A stretch of 64,000 nucleotides of DNA from Cyanodermella asteris. Taxonomy: Eukaryota > Ascomycota > Lecanoromycetes > Ostropales > Stictidaceae. Where the stretch lies: assembly GCA_900618795.1 (NCBI GenBank), contig UYJD01000001.1:2560823-2624822 (forward strand). The letters run 5' to 3'. This document shows, in pieces, positions 32,781 through 43,763 of the stretch. Within the stretch, counting starts at the first letter, position 1. The number at the start of each line of letters is the position of its first letter. The translations under genes and the position numbers were made by a program. The notes beneath the pieces were generated by a model. That model made no database searches. It was given only the letters and a program-made list of their open reading frames with translations, and was not told the origin of the DNA.

Positions 32781-33245
32781 ATGAGCTCGGGAAATAATGC
32801 CAAAGCTGCTCAGAAGCCCCCTACTGGAACCATCGCCGCCGTTTGCATCACAGCTGCCGTTGTCGGGGCTCTTTTGTGGACGGTGATCGTGTACTTCATT
32901 TATCGCAATCGGAAGCAAAGAATGCTTAAACAGCACAAAAGACAAAACAGTCTGCTCGACTCTTCAGGCGCACCTAAGAGAATGTCAGCTTCCGATAAGC
33001 AGGAAGTAGATAACCGGGGTCTGCACCAACGCACCGCAAGCAAGGCCACAAATCCGACTGCGCCAATGACCGTCATGACGCCGGACTGGGAACCGAAATC
33101 GCACAGAAGCTCACATACTGTGCCACCGCCAGCAATACCCGACGAGCCGATTGAGCTTATGGATAAACACTATTCGCAGCAATTTGGGAAGTTCAAGACA
33201 GTGGATTGGCAAGTCACCAGAGGTGACGAGAAACATGGACCTTGA
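32781..33245 (+). CDS. Small single-pass membrane protein, function unknown
   Basis: A 154-residue intronless frame beginning at the ATG at 32781. A hydrophobic helix lies at residues about 17-41 (TIAAVCITAAVVGALLWTVI followed by VYFIY), followed by RNRKQRMLKQHKRQ, a strong positive-inside stop-transfer. The N-terminus is short, so the protein is likely anchored with a cytosolic tail of about 110 residues. The tail is polar, with Ser/Pro-rich patches (SHRSSHTVPPPAIPDEPIELMD), and ends with a KFKTVDWQV segment. No domain is recognised. The layout resembles many fungal small type III membrane proteins of unknown role. Confidence 0.7.
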   Translation: MSSGNNAKAAQKPPTGTIAAVCITAAVVGALLWTVIVYFIYRNRKQRMLKQHKRQNSLLDSSGAPKRMSASDKQEVDNRGLHQRTASKATNPTAPMTVMTPDWEPKSHRSSHTVPPPAIPDEPIELMDKHYSQQFGKFKTVDWQVTRGDEKHGP

Positions 33246-34154
33246 CACAATAGCGAAATGAGTCGATCGTCCAAGAAAGGCTCGCAACTATGGGAGTGTC
33301 TTCATTTTGTGGTTTAGCGTGGAGTTACGGTTTTCGATGTTCTGCAATTGATCTTTCGTGGCCAGCTCAGCTCTCCGATGCATCCCATGAACCTCTCAAG
33401 CTCATGTGTCACTTCCTGGCCACCCAAAGCTCCGAGGAGTCTGTTGCTCAGTACGTGAATTTTAAGGTGATAGGGTGTACCTTGCGAGATGTCACCAATA
33501 GCAAATTTCGCGATCCGAACCATAGTCGGGAAGCGGTAAAGAAGCTTCGAAGGTACAGTACTGTTGGTTCCAGCATGCCCTTGCGCCGCGAATTCAGCCG
33601 GGCAACCGGAAGTCACTCATGCTCATGGGAAGCTGAAGCAGATCAATGCCGAGCCACAAGTCACGATGAGGATGACCTCGGAGGTACGAGGAAAAATCGG
33701 GATGGTTTACTGTAGAGAAACGTGACTGGCATGGGATGTGTGAGGGGCGGCAATTCCGGCCTTGCGACTCGAACAATTGGGAAAGCGCACAAGCAACCAA
33801 GTAAGTAGAGCGCAGTGCTCCAATGGTAAAAAGCCGAGTGCAGCTCAACAAATATTGCACTAGGCGCCCAGCAATGGATAAGCAATGAATTGATGGGAGC
33901 AGGTTGGATTTTGCTGTGTAAGAAGAAGTTGGAAGCGGGGCGGCACCGGACGACTTCGGATCTGCTCAGGCTGGCGACAGAAATCGAAAACACCTCCATC
34001 TATATTGTCTCCTGCCCCTCACTTTTCTCCCCTATCCGACCATCCCGTTCCATTGAAACTTGCTCACCAACTCACGCACGCCTGCGTCTTCTGGAATCGT
34101 TCCTAGCCTATCACATCTACACCAATCTACACACCAGCCGAAGCCCTGTCCGTC
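33246..34154. other. Intergenic region and FBA1 promoter
   Basis: No gene is seen. The last 150 bases are CT-rich with CACC/ATCTACACC motifs next to the aldolase ATG, as expected for the leader of a highly expressed glycolytic gene. Short frames on both strands resemble nothing known. Confidence 0.5.
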
Positions 34155-35448
34155 ATGGCCACTGCCGGACTGAAGCGCAAGACCGGCGTCATTGTCGGCG
34201 ACGATGTCCTGACCCTCTTCCAGTACGCCAAGGAGAAGAAGTTTGCCATTCCGGCCATTAATGTTACCTCCTCTTCCACCGTCGTTGCTGCTCTCGAGGC
34301 CGCGCGTGATGCGAAGGCTCCCATCATTCTGCAAATGAGCCAGGGTGGCGCCGCTTACTTTGCCGGAAAGGGCGTGTAAGTCAGCTTGACAGTCATTCCT
34401 CTTCAAATGGTTGACCAGCGATTGCAGTGACAACAAGGACCAGGCTGCCAGCATTGCTGGTTCTATTGCTGGTGCTCACTACATTCGCAGCGTCGCCCCC
34501 GCCTACGGTATCCCCGTGATTCTACACACGGATCACTGCGCGAAGAAGCTCCTCCCGTGGTTGGATGGTATGCTTGCTGAGGATGAGCGCTACTTCAAGG
34601 AGCACGGCGAGCCTCTGTTCAGCTCTCACATGATCGATCTGAGTGAAGAGGAGGTTGATTGGAATATCTCGACCACCGCCAAGTACTTGGAGCGGGCAGC
34701 TCCGATGAAGCAGTGGCTTGAAATGGTGAGTGGCTCCTTTGCTCCCAACTTTTGCATCTGGCAAGCGGTCATCCCGGTCCTGCGTCAAGCTTCAACCAGC
34801 TCCAGGGCGCGGTGAAAGCCGCGCGAAGCAGAGGCTGTTCTGATCTCGATTCGTCACCGTTGGATCCGAGACTAATCGTCATGACAGGAAATTGGTATCA
34901 CCGGCGGCGAAGAGGATGGCGTGAACAACGAGGATGTCGACAATAACTCGCTCTACACCCAGCCGGAGGACATCTACAACATCTACGCCGCCCTCTCCAA
35001 GATCAGCCCCTACTTCAGTATCGCGGCAGGTTTCGGCAACGTCCACGGTGTCTACAAGCCCGGCAACGTGCGCCTCCACCCCGAACTCCTCGGCAAGCAT
35101 CAGGCCTACGTCAAGGAGAAGATCGGCAGCAAGGATGACAAGCCCGTCTACCTCGTCTTCCACGGCGGATCCGGATCCAGCAAGCAGGAGTACCTCGATG
35201 CCATCTCGTACGGTGTCGTCAAGGTCAACCTCGACACGGATCTGCAGTACGCCTACATGGCCGGTATCCGTGACTACATACTCGGCAAGCAGGATTACCT
35301 CAAGACTGCCGTTGGCAACCCGGACGGCGAGGATAAGCCGAACAAGAAATACTTTGACCCGCGTGTCTGGGTGCGCGAGGGCGAGAAGAGCATGAGCAAG
35401 CGGGTCGCCGAAGGCTTGAAGGACTTCAACACCGCCGGCCAGTTATAA
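34155..35448 (+). CDS. FBA1: Fructose-bisphosphate aldolase, class II
   Basis: Three exons (34155-34375, 34428-34725, 34888-35448; introns 52 and 162 bp) give 359 residues, the standard fungal length. The enzyme splits fructose 1,6-bisphosphate into dihydroxyacetone phosphate and glyceraldehyde 3-phosphate in the cytosol, using Zn. Visible landmarks are HTDHC with catalytic Asp109 and Zn ligand His110, the EIGITGGEEDGV segment starting exon 3, GNVHGVYKPGNV carrying a Zn-binding His, FHGGSGS for phosphate binding, and VKVNLDTDLQYA. Codon use is strongly biased to C-ending codons in exon 3, as for a highly expressed gene. The 162-bp intron is three times longer than the local norm. Secure. Confidence 0.97.
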
Positions 35449-36136
35449 AGGCGGATATCGCCGATGACCGAACGTATAACAGCAATTCGGCAATGAAAGG
35501 CCTGGAAAATTGCTATCCCGGTTCAAGTTCAGGCACCCCGATGGACGTACTTCATTGACCTGACAGGAACATCATCATGTGCATCTCTGCGTGCTTGGAC
35601 AGATCTTGTGGCTTGCATCAATTCGTCCAGCTCAGAGAGTTCTAGATCGGTTAACGGGCCATTAACACAGCCCGGCTTCATCACCACATGTTTTAACATC
35701 AGTTTCTACACGTTATTCCCACAAGAGATTCCTAAGGTGCGATGCATCACACACAACCTTCGCAGTGAAATGGAGCAGTGCATGCATTTGGGTATTTATG
35801 ACACATGTAAGGTGACCTCGCTTCCTTTCCTTCTTGTTGCTGGTCCAAATCTGCTTGGTGACCTATGTATGAATAATGCCTCGATGTGTTTCGCACCAAG
35901 TCTCTGTCATGATCTCCACTGAAACGCCGCCAATCAAAAAATCTCGACCTCGTGTGACCTCATGATGTGCTTGCGAGAAAGCTGACCAAAACTCCGTTGC
36001 TGGTTATGCTTTGAAAGACACTCACCCCATTACCACCCAATCAAATGCATCGATACTACACAAACTCCATATCATAATTTGGCGGAACCTTTTGTACCAG
36101 CCAATCACCCGGTACCGCTCTCAATGTCATGCTTCC
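35449..36136. other. Convergent 3' region
   Basis: Between the aldolase and histidine-kinase stop codons. A 104-codon frame (35608-35922) has no motif or supportive context. This stretch likely holds the two 3' untranslated regions. Confidence 0.5.
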
Positions 36137-39100
36137 TCATGCTTCCTCGTGTTCGCTCTCGTCGCTCGACTCGTCTTTTTCGCCGCTCAACTCCCTTGGC
36201 AGCGGCCGATCCCTCAAGAAGACATGCGGCCGGCCCGGCTCGGTTATCTGCAAAAGCACATTACCCAGGTCCCGAAAGTTGACAGGCTTGGGACTGTAGT
36301 GAGTGAAGCCAGCGTCGGCACTCGCATGCCAACCCTCCTTGACCGTGTTTGCGCTCAGGCTGACCGTTGGTACGGGCGGGTAACCCATCTGTGTCTCCCA
36401 CGCTCGTATGCGACGAACCATATCATAGCCTCCGACCAGGGGCATCTCGATGTCGCTGACAATCACGCTGTACCACATTGGCGGGCGTGCAAACAACAGA
36501 TCCAGACACTCCTGGCCATTCCACGCACACTCAACCTCCAGGCCACAAATTTTGTGGAGAAAGTTGGTGAGCACATTCATTTGCACCCGATTGTCTTCCA
36601 CGGCCAAGATTCGTAATTGACGAGTTCCCAACACTTGTTTGAAAAGGGCATAGCTCTCTTTTTGAAGTCTCTTTTCCTCCTTTCGTTTTGTCGTCAGAGC
36701 ATCGTCTGCGTTAGCTTCGTTCTCCTTCAGTGGATCAAAAACTTTGCACAGCTTGTACGTATGACAAGGGCGCTGCAGGACTATAAGCTTCTCCTGCCGT
36801 TGAAGTGCCCGGATATCCAACTCGGGCCGAAGATCCTTGAGCGATCGTAATTGTGTTTGATCTGTGATCAGCACAAGTGCAGTGTGCATGTGTTGGTCAG
36901 ATGCTATGACTCTATCAACAAACTCCAGCGCTTCAGCGTCACGGGTCGTGCGAACAACAACATGGGTGAACGTTACTGCGTCTTCTCCAGACAGTAAACC
37001 TAGAGCCCGTCCCAGGCTCGCTTCTGCTGTGGTCTGACAGGGGACGCTTTTAGGCACAACATGTTGGATCTGAGCAGCTGTGATCCGCCGAGCATTTTCG
37101 ACGGGGCAATAGAGTAGAAGCGAGTACATTGGCGGTCTAAAGGTGACGCTCTCGATACTGGGAGTGACACCTTCGTTGCTAGGGCGAAGCGTGTCTGTGC
37201 ACGGCGGCAAGCTCGACTTCTCCGATGATGCTTCACTGGTGTCCGGCAGAGTGAGCTTCATTGTTGCAGGCCTAGCGTCGTTCGTAGAGACGGAGCTCGC
37301 AGAATTTATCGATCGAGCAAAAGTTGCGGAGATTCCAGACAGTACAGAGCTACCTGCAGAGGATACTGCGGGAGAAGTGAGCGTTGAAGAGCTCGGAAGC
37401 CTGGCAGTGCTAGAAGGCGGTCCTTTGTGAGCGCTGACAGGGCTTCCGGGAGCTCCTGATATTGCCCTCACAAATGGCGCAGTAGACCTCATTGGAGAAG
37501 TTGGTTCGATGCTGGCAAGCGAGGGAGATCTGGGGACCCCGCTGCCGAATGCTGGGCCGGCATGATGTTGCAGACCTTCAAGCACTTTTGATGTGGTTTT
37601 GTGCTTTGGTCTGTCTTTCCGCAACTTGAAGCGACAGAAAAACTCGAAACATGCCCCTCGGCCAAGCTCACCACTAGCAGTGATTCGTCCGCCGTGAAGC
37701 TCAACCATCGTCTTGCAAAGAATCAGTCCCAGACCAGTCCCGCCGATATCTTTGTCGTTGCGTCGCTTTATCTGGCTGTATTCCTTGAAAAGGAGATCCT
37801 TGTCTTGCTCCGTGAATCCTTTGCCCGTGTCGTGAATTTTCCATTGCACATAGCGCTCGTTCTCGCCGAGCTGTGGCACGTCGAAAGGTGGAAAATGCAG
37901 CACGTCGCAGGATATCCAGATCTCGCCTTGTGGCGTGAATTTGACAGCATTGTTGACAAGATTGAGCAAAACCTGACGGATCCGGCCAGAGTCACCCCGC
38001 ACGTATTGCGGCACTCGCTCGTCGAACTCGGCGGACAATTCAAGTTTCTTCTCCGCTGTCCGCGAATTGAGCTGATCCAAGACATTCTCGGTGATTTCAC
38101 GTGGCGAGAAGGTGTGGATCGACAAAGTCAGCATGTTTGCCTCAGCTTTGCTGAGATCTAGGATGTCGTTGATGAGTTCGCTCATATTCGTGGCAGCGTC
38201 TTTTGCGCCATGCGCCCATTCATAGGCCTCCTCGGCAAGACCCGTATTTATCAGGAATTGTAGGTTGCCAATTATTCCGTTAAGTGGCGTCCTGATCTCG
38301 TGAGACATTGAGCTCAGATATGACATTTTGGACTTAACTTCCTGTGCGAGCTTCGTGTTCGCGTCCTCGAGGGCTACCTTGGCATCCTGCATTCGAGCTT
38401 CAGTGAGCTTCTGGGAAGTGATATCCGTGCAAGCAATAAACCATTGCGCTTCGCCGTTGCCAAAATTGACCGCATCCATGTATGATCCGGAAACCACGTG
38501 CCATCTGTACTCGCCAGTCTTGCTTTTCAGGCGAAGTTCGGTCGAAATGGAGAGGTTGCCTTGTCCGTCTGTCTCGCACATGACGATTCCGTCCTCAGTC
38601 AACTGGCGCAAAAGCTCGCTTTCCAGGCCGAGAATCTTAGCCGCATCACCACCTGGACTTGGCTTTGGGCGAGCGGTGAGCTCGGTAACATTAGTACCGT
38701 CAGAGTCGTGTGACGAAGTCGTCGAGGTTCCTGAGTCGTGTCGAAACAGCGGATTCCTCGACCCGGGGCCGGTTGCTTCGGTCGCGGAAGGACTTGCGCT
38801 GAAACCTGGGAACCGGCACTTCTTCAAGTCGTCAGCATGAACGTGGTCCAGGAAGCCAAAGCCCAATGCCTCCTCTGTGCTCTGACCGGAGTAAGATAGC
38901 CATTGCGTGTTGGCAAAGGTCACACCCGCAGGAACGTGAGCAGCAAAGACAATGACCGGTAGGGAATTTGCCAAGGCTCGATACTTGGCCTCTGATGTGC
39001 GGTACATCTTGGCCTTCAAGGCGGATTGCTCGTCTTCATGCTGCTCATGTATATCCATTGCTTGACCATGGAAAAATTTCGTAGCACCATGGCGGTCTTT

Positions 39101-41791
39101 GATCGGAATTATGCGTACATGGAACCATCGATACTGTCCATTAAAGCGCTTGAGACGGCAACTGTAGGCAAATTGGTCTCCGGTCTGCAGCGCCTTCGCC
39201 CACTCGTTCCGAAAAGCCTGTCTTTCTTTTGGAAGAATGCTCTCCCAGAAGTCACTGTCAAGCTCTTCTCCTTGAGACTGCCTGTATACCAAGAATTTGG
39301 CGTTAGCCCAAAGGATCGAGCCATCATGGCCTGCAGCGATCCACTGCTGCGTAGCTCCGTTATCGATCATAGTTTTGAGCATGTTATTCCCGGGCTGAAT
39401 GGCGGTATGAGTCTGGATTGATGTGTATGGTGTGCCTGGTTGTGATAGCTCTGCGGGGCCAGCTTCTGTAGGCTGAACGGCAGCAATCGCAGTTGGCAGA
39501 GCAGGATGCGTCGCGGCAAAGCTGGCTCCTCCAGAGTGCAATTTCGTCTTATGCTTTTCCTCCCTCTTCTTCAGGTCACTCTTTGCAGCCGCCAACTTGG
39601 CCGCCGAGGCCGCCGTGTCATCCGCCTTTGGCTTCTGTTCTTTCTTTGGTGCTTCTCTTGCGGCTTCCTGAACAAAATAGCTCTCGCCGACTTCCAACGC
39701 AGCGGATGGTGTTTTTGGCGTATTAGGACGACCCGTTCTCTTTGGATCCACAGCGACAAAGCCTGGTGTCACAGCTGGTCGAGACTCTTCGACGGCAACT
39801 TCCGACGGACTGCTGGGATACTTCGAACCTTGACTGGTGGTGCTAGTGGGTGAAAGAGCCCTGCTCAAGCTACCTGCATCCTCAAAGTCGCGGTCCGTAA
39901 AAAATTGGGAAGCATCGGATTGCTCAGTCCCGAGACTAATTTCGGAGGCCATCCCAGCGCCCATGCGTCGTTTTCTGGACAAGGTTTCTATCCGGTTGGC
40001 CATACTTGTATGCTGCCGTGCCGTTACAAAGCTCGTAGCTAATAACGGAGCTATCTCGGTCAAGGAGTTGGTCAGATACATCGGATAAGGCACAAAGGGG
40101 ACAAGTAGCGAAAGGATAGCCACCGGAACTCGCTTGTATCGATCAGCGGAGTGAACCGACTCGTCTACGATACGAGATGCTGTGGAGACCGACGCCGATC
40201 GATTCGACTTGGAATCACCAATTGTACTGGTTGTGTCTCGACGACGATCGTTTCGCCGTCGCGTACGTTGCGATACTCGTGTACTTGGATGTATCAATGG
40301 AATTTGAATAATTGTTGCTGCTTTGTCGGTGCCAATCGCCGGTATCTGGCCCGAGCTGGTTTGTTCTCGATCTGCTCGATTCGCAGCCTCCGAATCGAAA
40401 GCGGCCTCGTCGATAGTGCCTGTGAGCGGAAAGAAGGGATTTTCGTCCGTTTCAGCACGACCTGCGGGCGAAGGAGCTGGGCTTTGCGACCAAGGTGAAG
40501 CCGGAACCTGTTCAAAGTCTTCATAGGGTGCTTCATGCGGGCCCTTCTCCGGGGATTCTTCTAATGTCCGCAAGCTAGACTTGGTCATCTGACTTTTCCC
40601 TCTAGGTCCAATCGGAGGCCTTGTTTTGGGATGGGTTTTTGCTGGACCTCTTTTAGAGAGCGATTCTTTTGCGGTCGATCGTTCCTTCTTGAGATCGTCT
40701 GCCGGGTCTTGATACTGTCGTGTTAGCAATATTGGCAGACCACGATGAACAACCCTGAAGACCCCAGCGCCGTCGATCAAGGCATCTGCTTCGTTTTCCA
40801 GCGGCTGTACCACATCCAAGACCGTGCCCAATGCCCTGTCAATCTGGTATGTGCTATCTATCACATGCCCAGAAAACGCTTGATCATGTTGCTCCAACGA
40901 TTCTTCGTTAAGCTCCACCGGTAGCTGTTGCCTGTCGGCCGCAGCAGCAGAACTACTGGCTCTGTTATATCTTGGTCGCGAGAGATTACTTTTCGCCTCT
41001 GGTTGCGGGTACTTCTCCTTCAAAGGATATCCAGCGTATGAATGGCGCATTTCCAACTTGGGTCGTGCAGATAGCAATGATTGGACGGCAGACTTTGTTG
41101 GAGACAGTTCTTCCGGAGGGATCAAAGGACTCTGCGAGGGTCTGAATGCCGATGTCTGGCTGCCAACGTCTTGCTGTCTCGACTTGAAAGACACCTCGGT
41201 TAAATTTGAGCGGTCAGAGGTCCGATCATTTGTCATTCTAGAAAAGAGATCGTCCTCAGCAGCCCGATATGTGCCCAGCTGCGCCCATGGCACGTTCTCG
41301 ATGTCTGTTATGTCCGAGGGGACCGCAAGCGTAGCTCTTTCCGCACCAAAGTTCTCCCTGACAACTTTACAGACACCGTTCCACCAGCCCTGCAAACCTG
41401 ATTCCGTCTGGATCTCGATGGCCAGTTTGAGGTTGTCGGGGGGCGAGGGAGGTAGTATACCGCTTCCAGATCTCGAGGCCGTACCCATAGCCACCTTCAT
41501 GTGCCCCGAAGCCTTAAAGTCTTCGGCCAATTTTGCCTTTGCCATTTTGATGGAGGGTGGCTCGACTGTCGGCGACAGGGCGGTAAAGGGTTTGAACTGC
41601 TGCTGAACATCCGGAGTCGCAAGAGGAGAGCCGACAGAGACGGTCATGCGAGGAAAGGGATACGCCGGTGTCATCGGAGCCACATAGGGCGTGTTGATGG
41701 TGGAGCCTTTGACGGTGACATCAGAGCGAGTTGAAGCGGTGTTCGTAGTGGGAGGAGGCAGCGGACTGGGAGAGGCAAAGGCCTCGTCCAT
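36137..41791 (-). CDS. Hybrid sensor histidine kinase with GAF-like, PAS-PAS, kinase and receiver domains
   Basis: An open frame of about 1884 residues from the first in-frame ATG (41791); the frame is open further to a GTG at 41830. The N-terminus is a disordered tail, then a GAF-like domain in pieces (LQGWWNGVCKVVRENFGAERATL; VVHRGLPILL; LSLLVPFVPYP) separated by long Ser/Pro-rich inserts. Two PAS domains begin near residue 810 (QQWIAAGHDGSILWAN; then YRALANSLPVIVFAAH). The H-box has phospho-acceptor His1164 (MSHEIRTPLNG). The ATPase follows (NLVNNAVKFT, GKGFTEQD, GGTGLGL), then a long linker and a C-terminal receiver (AVEDNRVQMN, SDIEMPLVGG with Asp near 1780, SPKPV). There is no transmembrane segment, so it is a cytosolic sensor feeding the phosphorelay to Ypd1 and Ssk1/Skn7. 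Fungal HHK group not assigned. Confidence 0.93.
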   Translation of the reverse strand: MDEAFASPSPLPPPTTNTASTRSDVTVKGSTINTPYVAPMTPAYPFPRMTVSVGSPLATPDVQQQFKPFTALSPTVEPPSIKMAKAKLAEDFKASGHMKVAMGTASRSGSGILPPSPPDNLKLAIEIQTESGLQGWWNGVCKVVRENFGAERATLAVPSDITDIENVPWAQLGTYRAAEDDLFSRMTNDRTSDRSNLTEVSFKSRQQDVGSQTSAFRPSQSPLIPPEELSPTKSAVQSLLSARPKLEMRHSYAGYPLKEKYPQPEAKSNLSRPRYNRASSSAAAADRQQLPVELNEESLEQHDQAFSGHVIDSTYQIDRALGTVLDVVQPLENEADALIDGAGVFRVVHRGLPILLTRQYQDPADDLKKERSTAKESLSKRGPAKTHPKTRPPIGPRGKSQMTKSSLRTLEESPEKGPHEAPYEDFEQVPASPWSQSPAPSPAGRAETDENPFFPLTGTIDEAAFDSEAANRADREQTSSGQIPAIGTDKAATIIQIPLIHPSTRVSQRTRRRNDRRRDTTSTIGDSKSNRSASVSTASRIVDESVHSADRYKRVPVAILSLLVPFVPYPMYLTNSLTEIAPLLATSFVTARQHTSMANRIETLSRKRRMGAGMASEISLGTEQSDASQFFTDRDFEDAGSLSRALSPTSTTSQGSKYPSSPSEVAVEESRPAVTPGFVAVDPKRTGRPNTPKTPSAALEVGESYFVQEAAREAPKKEQKPKADDTAASAAKLAAAKSDLKKREEKHKTKLHSGGASFAATHPALPTAIAAVQPTEAGPAELSQPGTPYTSIQTHTAIQPGNNMLKTMIDNGATQQWIAAGHDGSILWANAKFLVYRQSQGEELDSDFWESILPKERQAFRNEWAKALQTGDQFAYSCRLKRFNGQYRWFHVRIIPIKDRHGATKFFHGQAMDIHEQHEDEQSALKAKMYRTSEAKYRALANSLPVIVFAAHVPAGVTFANTQWLSYSGQSTEEALGFGFLDHVHADDLKKCRFPGFSASPSATEATGPGSRNPLFRHDSGTSTTSSHDSDGTNVTELTARPKPSPGGDAAKILGLESELLRQLTEDGIVMCETDGQGNLSISTELRLKSKTGEYRWHVVSGSYMDAVNFGNGEAQWFIACTDITSQKLTEARMQDAKVALEDANTKLAQEVKSKMSYLSSMSHEIRTPLNGIIGNLQFLINTGLAEEAYEWAHGAKDAATNMSELINDILDLSKAEANMLTLSIHTFSPREITENVLDQLNSRTAEKKLELSAEFDERVPQYVRGDSGRIRQVLLNLVNNAVKFTPQGEIWISCDVLHFPPFDVPQLGENERYVQWKIHDTGKGFTEQDKDLLFKEYSQIKRRNDKDIGGTGLGLILCKTMVELHGGRITASGELGRGACFEFFCRFKLRKDRPKHKTTSKVLEGLQHHAGPAFGSGVPRSPSLASIEPTSPMRSTAPFVRAISGAPGSPVSAHKGPPSSTARLPSSSTLTSPAVSSAGSSVLSGISATFARSINSASSVSTNDARPATMKLTLPDTSEASSEKSSLPPCTDTLRPSNEGVTPSIESVTFRPPMYSLLLYCPVENARRITAAQIQHVVPKSVPCQTTAEASLGRALGLLSGEDAVTFTHVVVRTTRDAEALEFVDRVIASDQHMHTALVLITDQTQLRSLKDLRPELDIRALQRQEKLIVLQRPCHTYKLCKVFDPLKENEANADDALTTKRKEEKRLQKESYALFKQVLGTRQLRILAVEDNRVQMNVLTNFLHKICGLEVECAWNGQECLDLLFARPPMWYSVIVSDIEMPLVGGYDMVRRIRAWETQMGYPPVPTVSLSANTVKEGWHASADAGFTHYSPKPVNFRDLGNVLLQITEPGRPHVFLRDRPLPRELSGEKDESSDESEHEEA

Positions 41792-43763
41792 GTCTGGTGT
41801 ATTTCGCTCTGGCGGTGGGCGATTCGACACATGCCAGCGCCGGCGCCGGCGGGAGGAGTTGAAGGGGATGCACAGCTACGGTGGATAGGGTGCGGCTTGT
41901 GGTTAGCCAAATTGGAGCATGGAATGCCGGTGTGCAGCATGCGTCAAGGTCAGATAGCGACAGGCGTGGTGTGGAGGATGGGGGAAGGCGCGGCAAAGTT
42001 GGCGGCACTGCAGGGCCTGGAGAGGGCTAGGATGGGCGGGCTATTGAGGAGTATCATGGAGAGGCAGAAAGCAGCAGAGCGTTAGAAGCGCGCGGAGTGA
42101 TTGTGTGGTGTGTGGTGAGAAGTTGGGTGGACGGGTATGAAGGGCGTCGCCGGCAGCAGCAGCCAGTCAAGGGAAGGCACCACCGAACTCACCTGTTTTG
42201 GCGGCTGCGGGATGACGACACGCAAATCCTGCAGCTGAATGCGAGGTAGTAGGTAAAGACGTCAGGCTCGGCGTGCGGCTTTGCTCCAGCAAACGTCCGT
42301 CATTCCGCCGCTACCCTGCGAGCCGACTAGGTAGGTAGGTACCTACCCAACTAAGTACCCACCTACTTGCCGACGTACTGAACCACCTCTTTCTGGCTAC
42401 GGGCCCCGTAAGGCTTCACCCTGTGCTCAAAGCGATATGTATTGTTCTCCCAAACGTCCAGACTTCCTCTGCGCTTTCACCGACGGAGACGCTGAATGCC
42501 GGGCGCAGGCGTACCGCACAGTATTGCCTGGCGGCAGGGTGAACGTGACCGCGCCTCCAGCCCGAGTCCGGCGTGATCCGGTCGCCAACTCGTCAGACGA
42601 GCGGTCGGAGCGCTATTCTGCACGCGACCAGCTGTTAGCAATGGGCCCTGGATCCCCCACCCGTACCCTGTTGCGAGCATGATTCGGCGTGTGGTCAGCA
42701 TGCCGACTGAGTGACGAGCTCCACCGGGGCTTTTCGAAGTTTTGGTGGGTGCGCCGCGTGCGCTACATCCCTAACCCCTAACAGGGGCGGCGAAGCCTGA
42801 AATCCGGGACACAACCCGCCCTGCCTGACGCAGCAGATCATCCGCTGTCAGAAAAAAGCTAGAAGCTTATTCTGCGAAGACTTCGTTCAAGCACCCCGGC
42901 CCGGTCAGAATGACAATGTTATCGTCGCCTCCCTTGCAAGCGACCCAACGCCAACACCGGGCAGACAGCTTCCCTCCGTCCTTCGTCGTCGCACGCACTG
43001 CTGCCGCTGCGCCTGTCATCGACCCCCTGGGTATCTGGCTGACCCCGGCTGGCCGGTCGCAAAAGCCTCGTCACAGCAGCACCTGGTCTCGGCAACTTGT
43101 CACGGTACAACCATATACGAGCAAAGTCGACCGGCTTGCCGTTCTTCCACCAGCTCTTGACGTGACCCTACCTACCTAGATACGCACGAAGCAACACACT
43201 GCGGGTCTTTGGAAGGCCTTCGCAGATGCAGGTACGCATTGCTTAGGAGCTTGCGAGCCTCATCACGCTTGTCTGCCTCTGCTCCCTGGACCCACCCACA
43301 AGCGACTGCTCAGCATCGAAGATCTACCTTTACTCTGAGATTGTATCGCTCCCTGCTAGTCATTCGACATCCCACCGAACCCACGTCGTCCCGGTCATAG
43401 CGCCTGGTTCGCGCGTCATACTCCAAACGTTTGCCTGTGCTGTTTCGCTTTGCAATATAGAGACGGGCCGTGAGGCAAGGGATGCAGCCAACCTCGCCGC
43501 TTGGCATGAGCTGCTACATGTCAGCTTGAATATTCCACTTTCACCTCGGACGAGCCATGGACAGAATTGCTAGCACTGTGGTGCCGTGCCGCTTTCACAC
43601 CGGACCACCATGACCCAGCATTGTCAAAGGGAAGTTGATTGACTTCCGGCCTCGTTGCGTGGTACGGAACGATGCTAAGCTCGTTCTTGAGGCTATCCCA
43701 GAACCGTGCGGCCGCACAAACTGTTCATTCCGTGGCTCGCTATCTAGCCTCAGGCTCGCCGAT
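41792..43763. other. Long intergenic region
   Basis: About 2 kb. The first 300 bases are the G-rich leader and promoter of the histidine kinase. The rest contains no supported gene: the frames at 42437-42682 and 42910-43179 are chance open frames in GC-rich sequence. A palindromic TAGG tract lies at 42327-42365, and a related CTACCTACCTAG lies near 43168. Confidence 0.5.
42327..42365. repeat. Palindromic (TAGG)n/(CCTA)n tract
   Basis: The tract reads TAGGTAGGTAGGTACCTACCC and continues with TACCCACCTACTT. Bases 42334-42347 form a perfect 14-base palindrome centred on GGTACC. It lies about 540 bases upstream of the histidine-kinase start. Similar TAGG/CCTA runs are common upstream of genes in filamentous ascomycetes. 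The role is not established. Confidence 0.8.
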
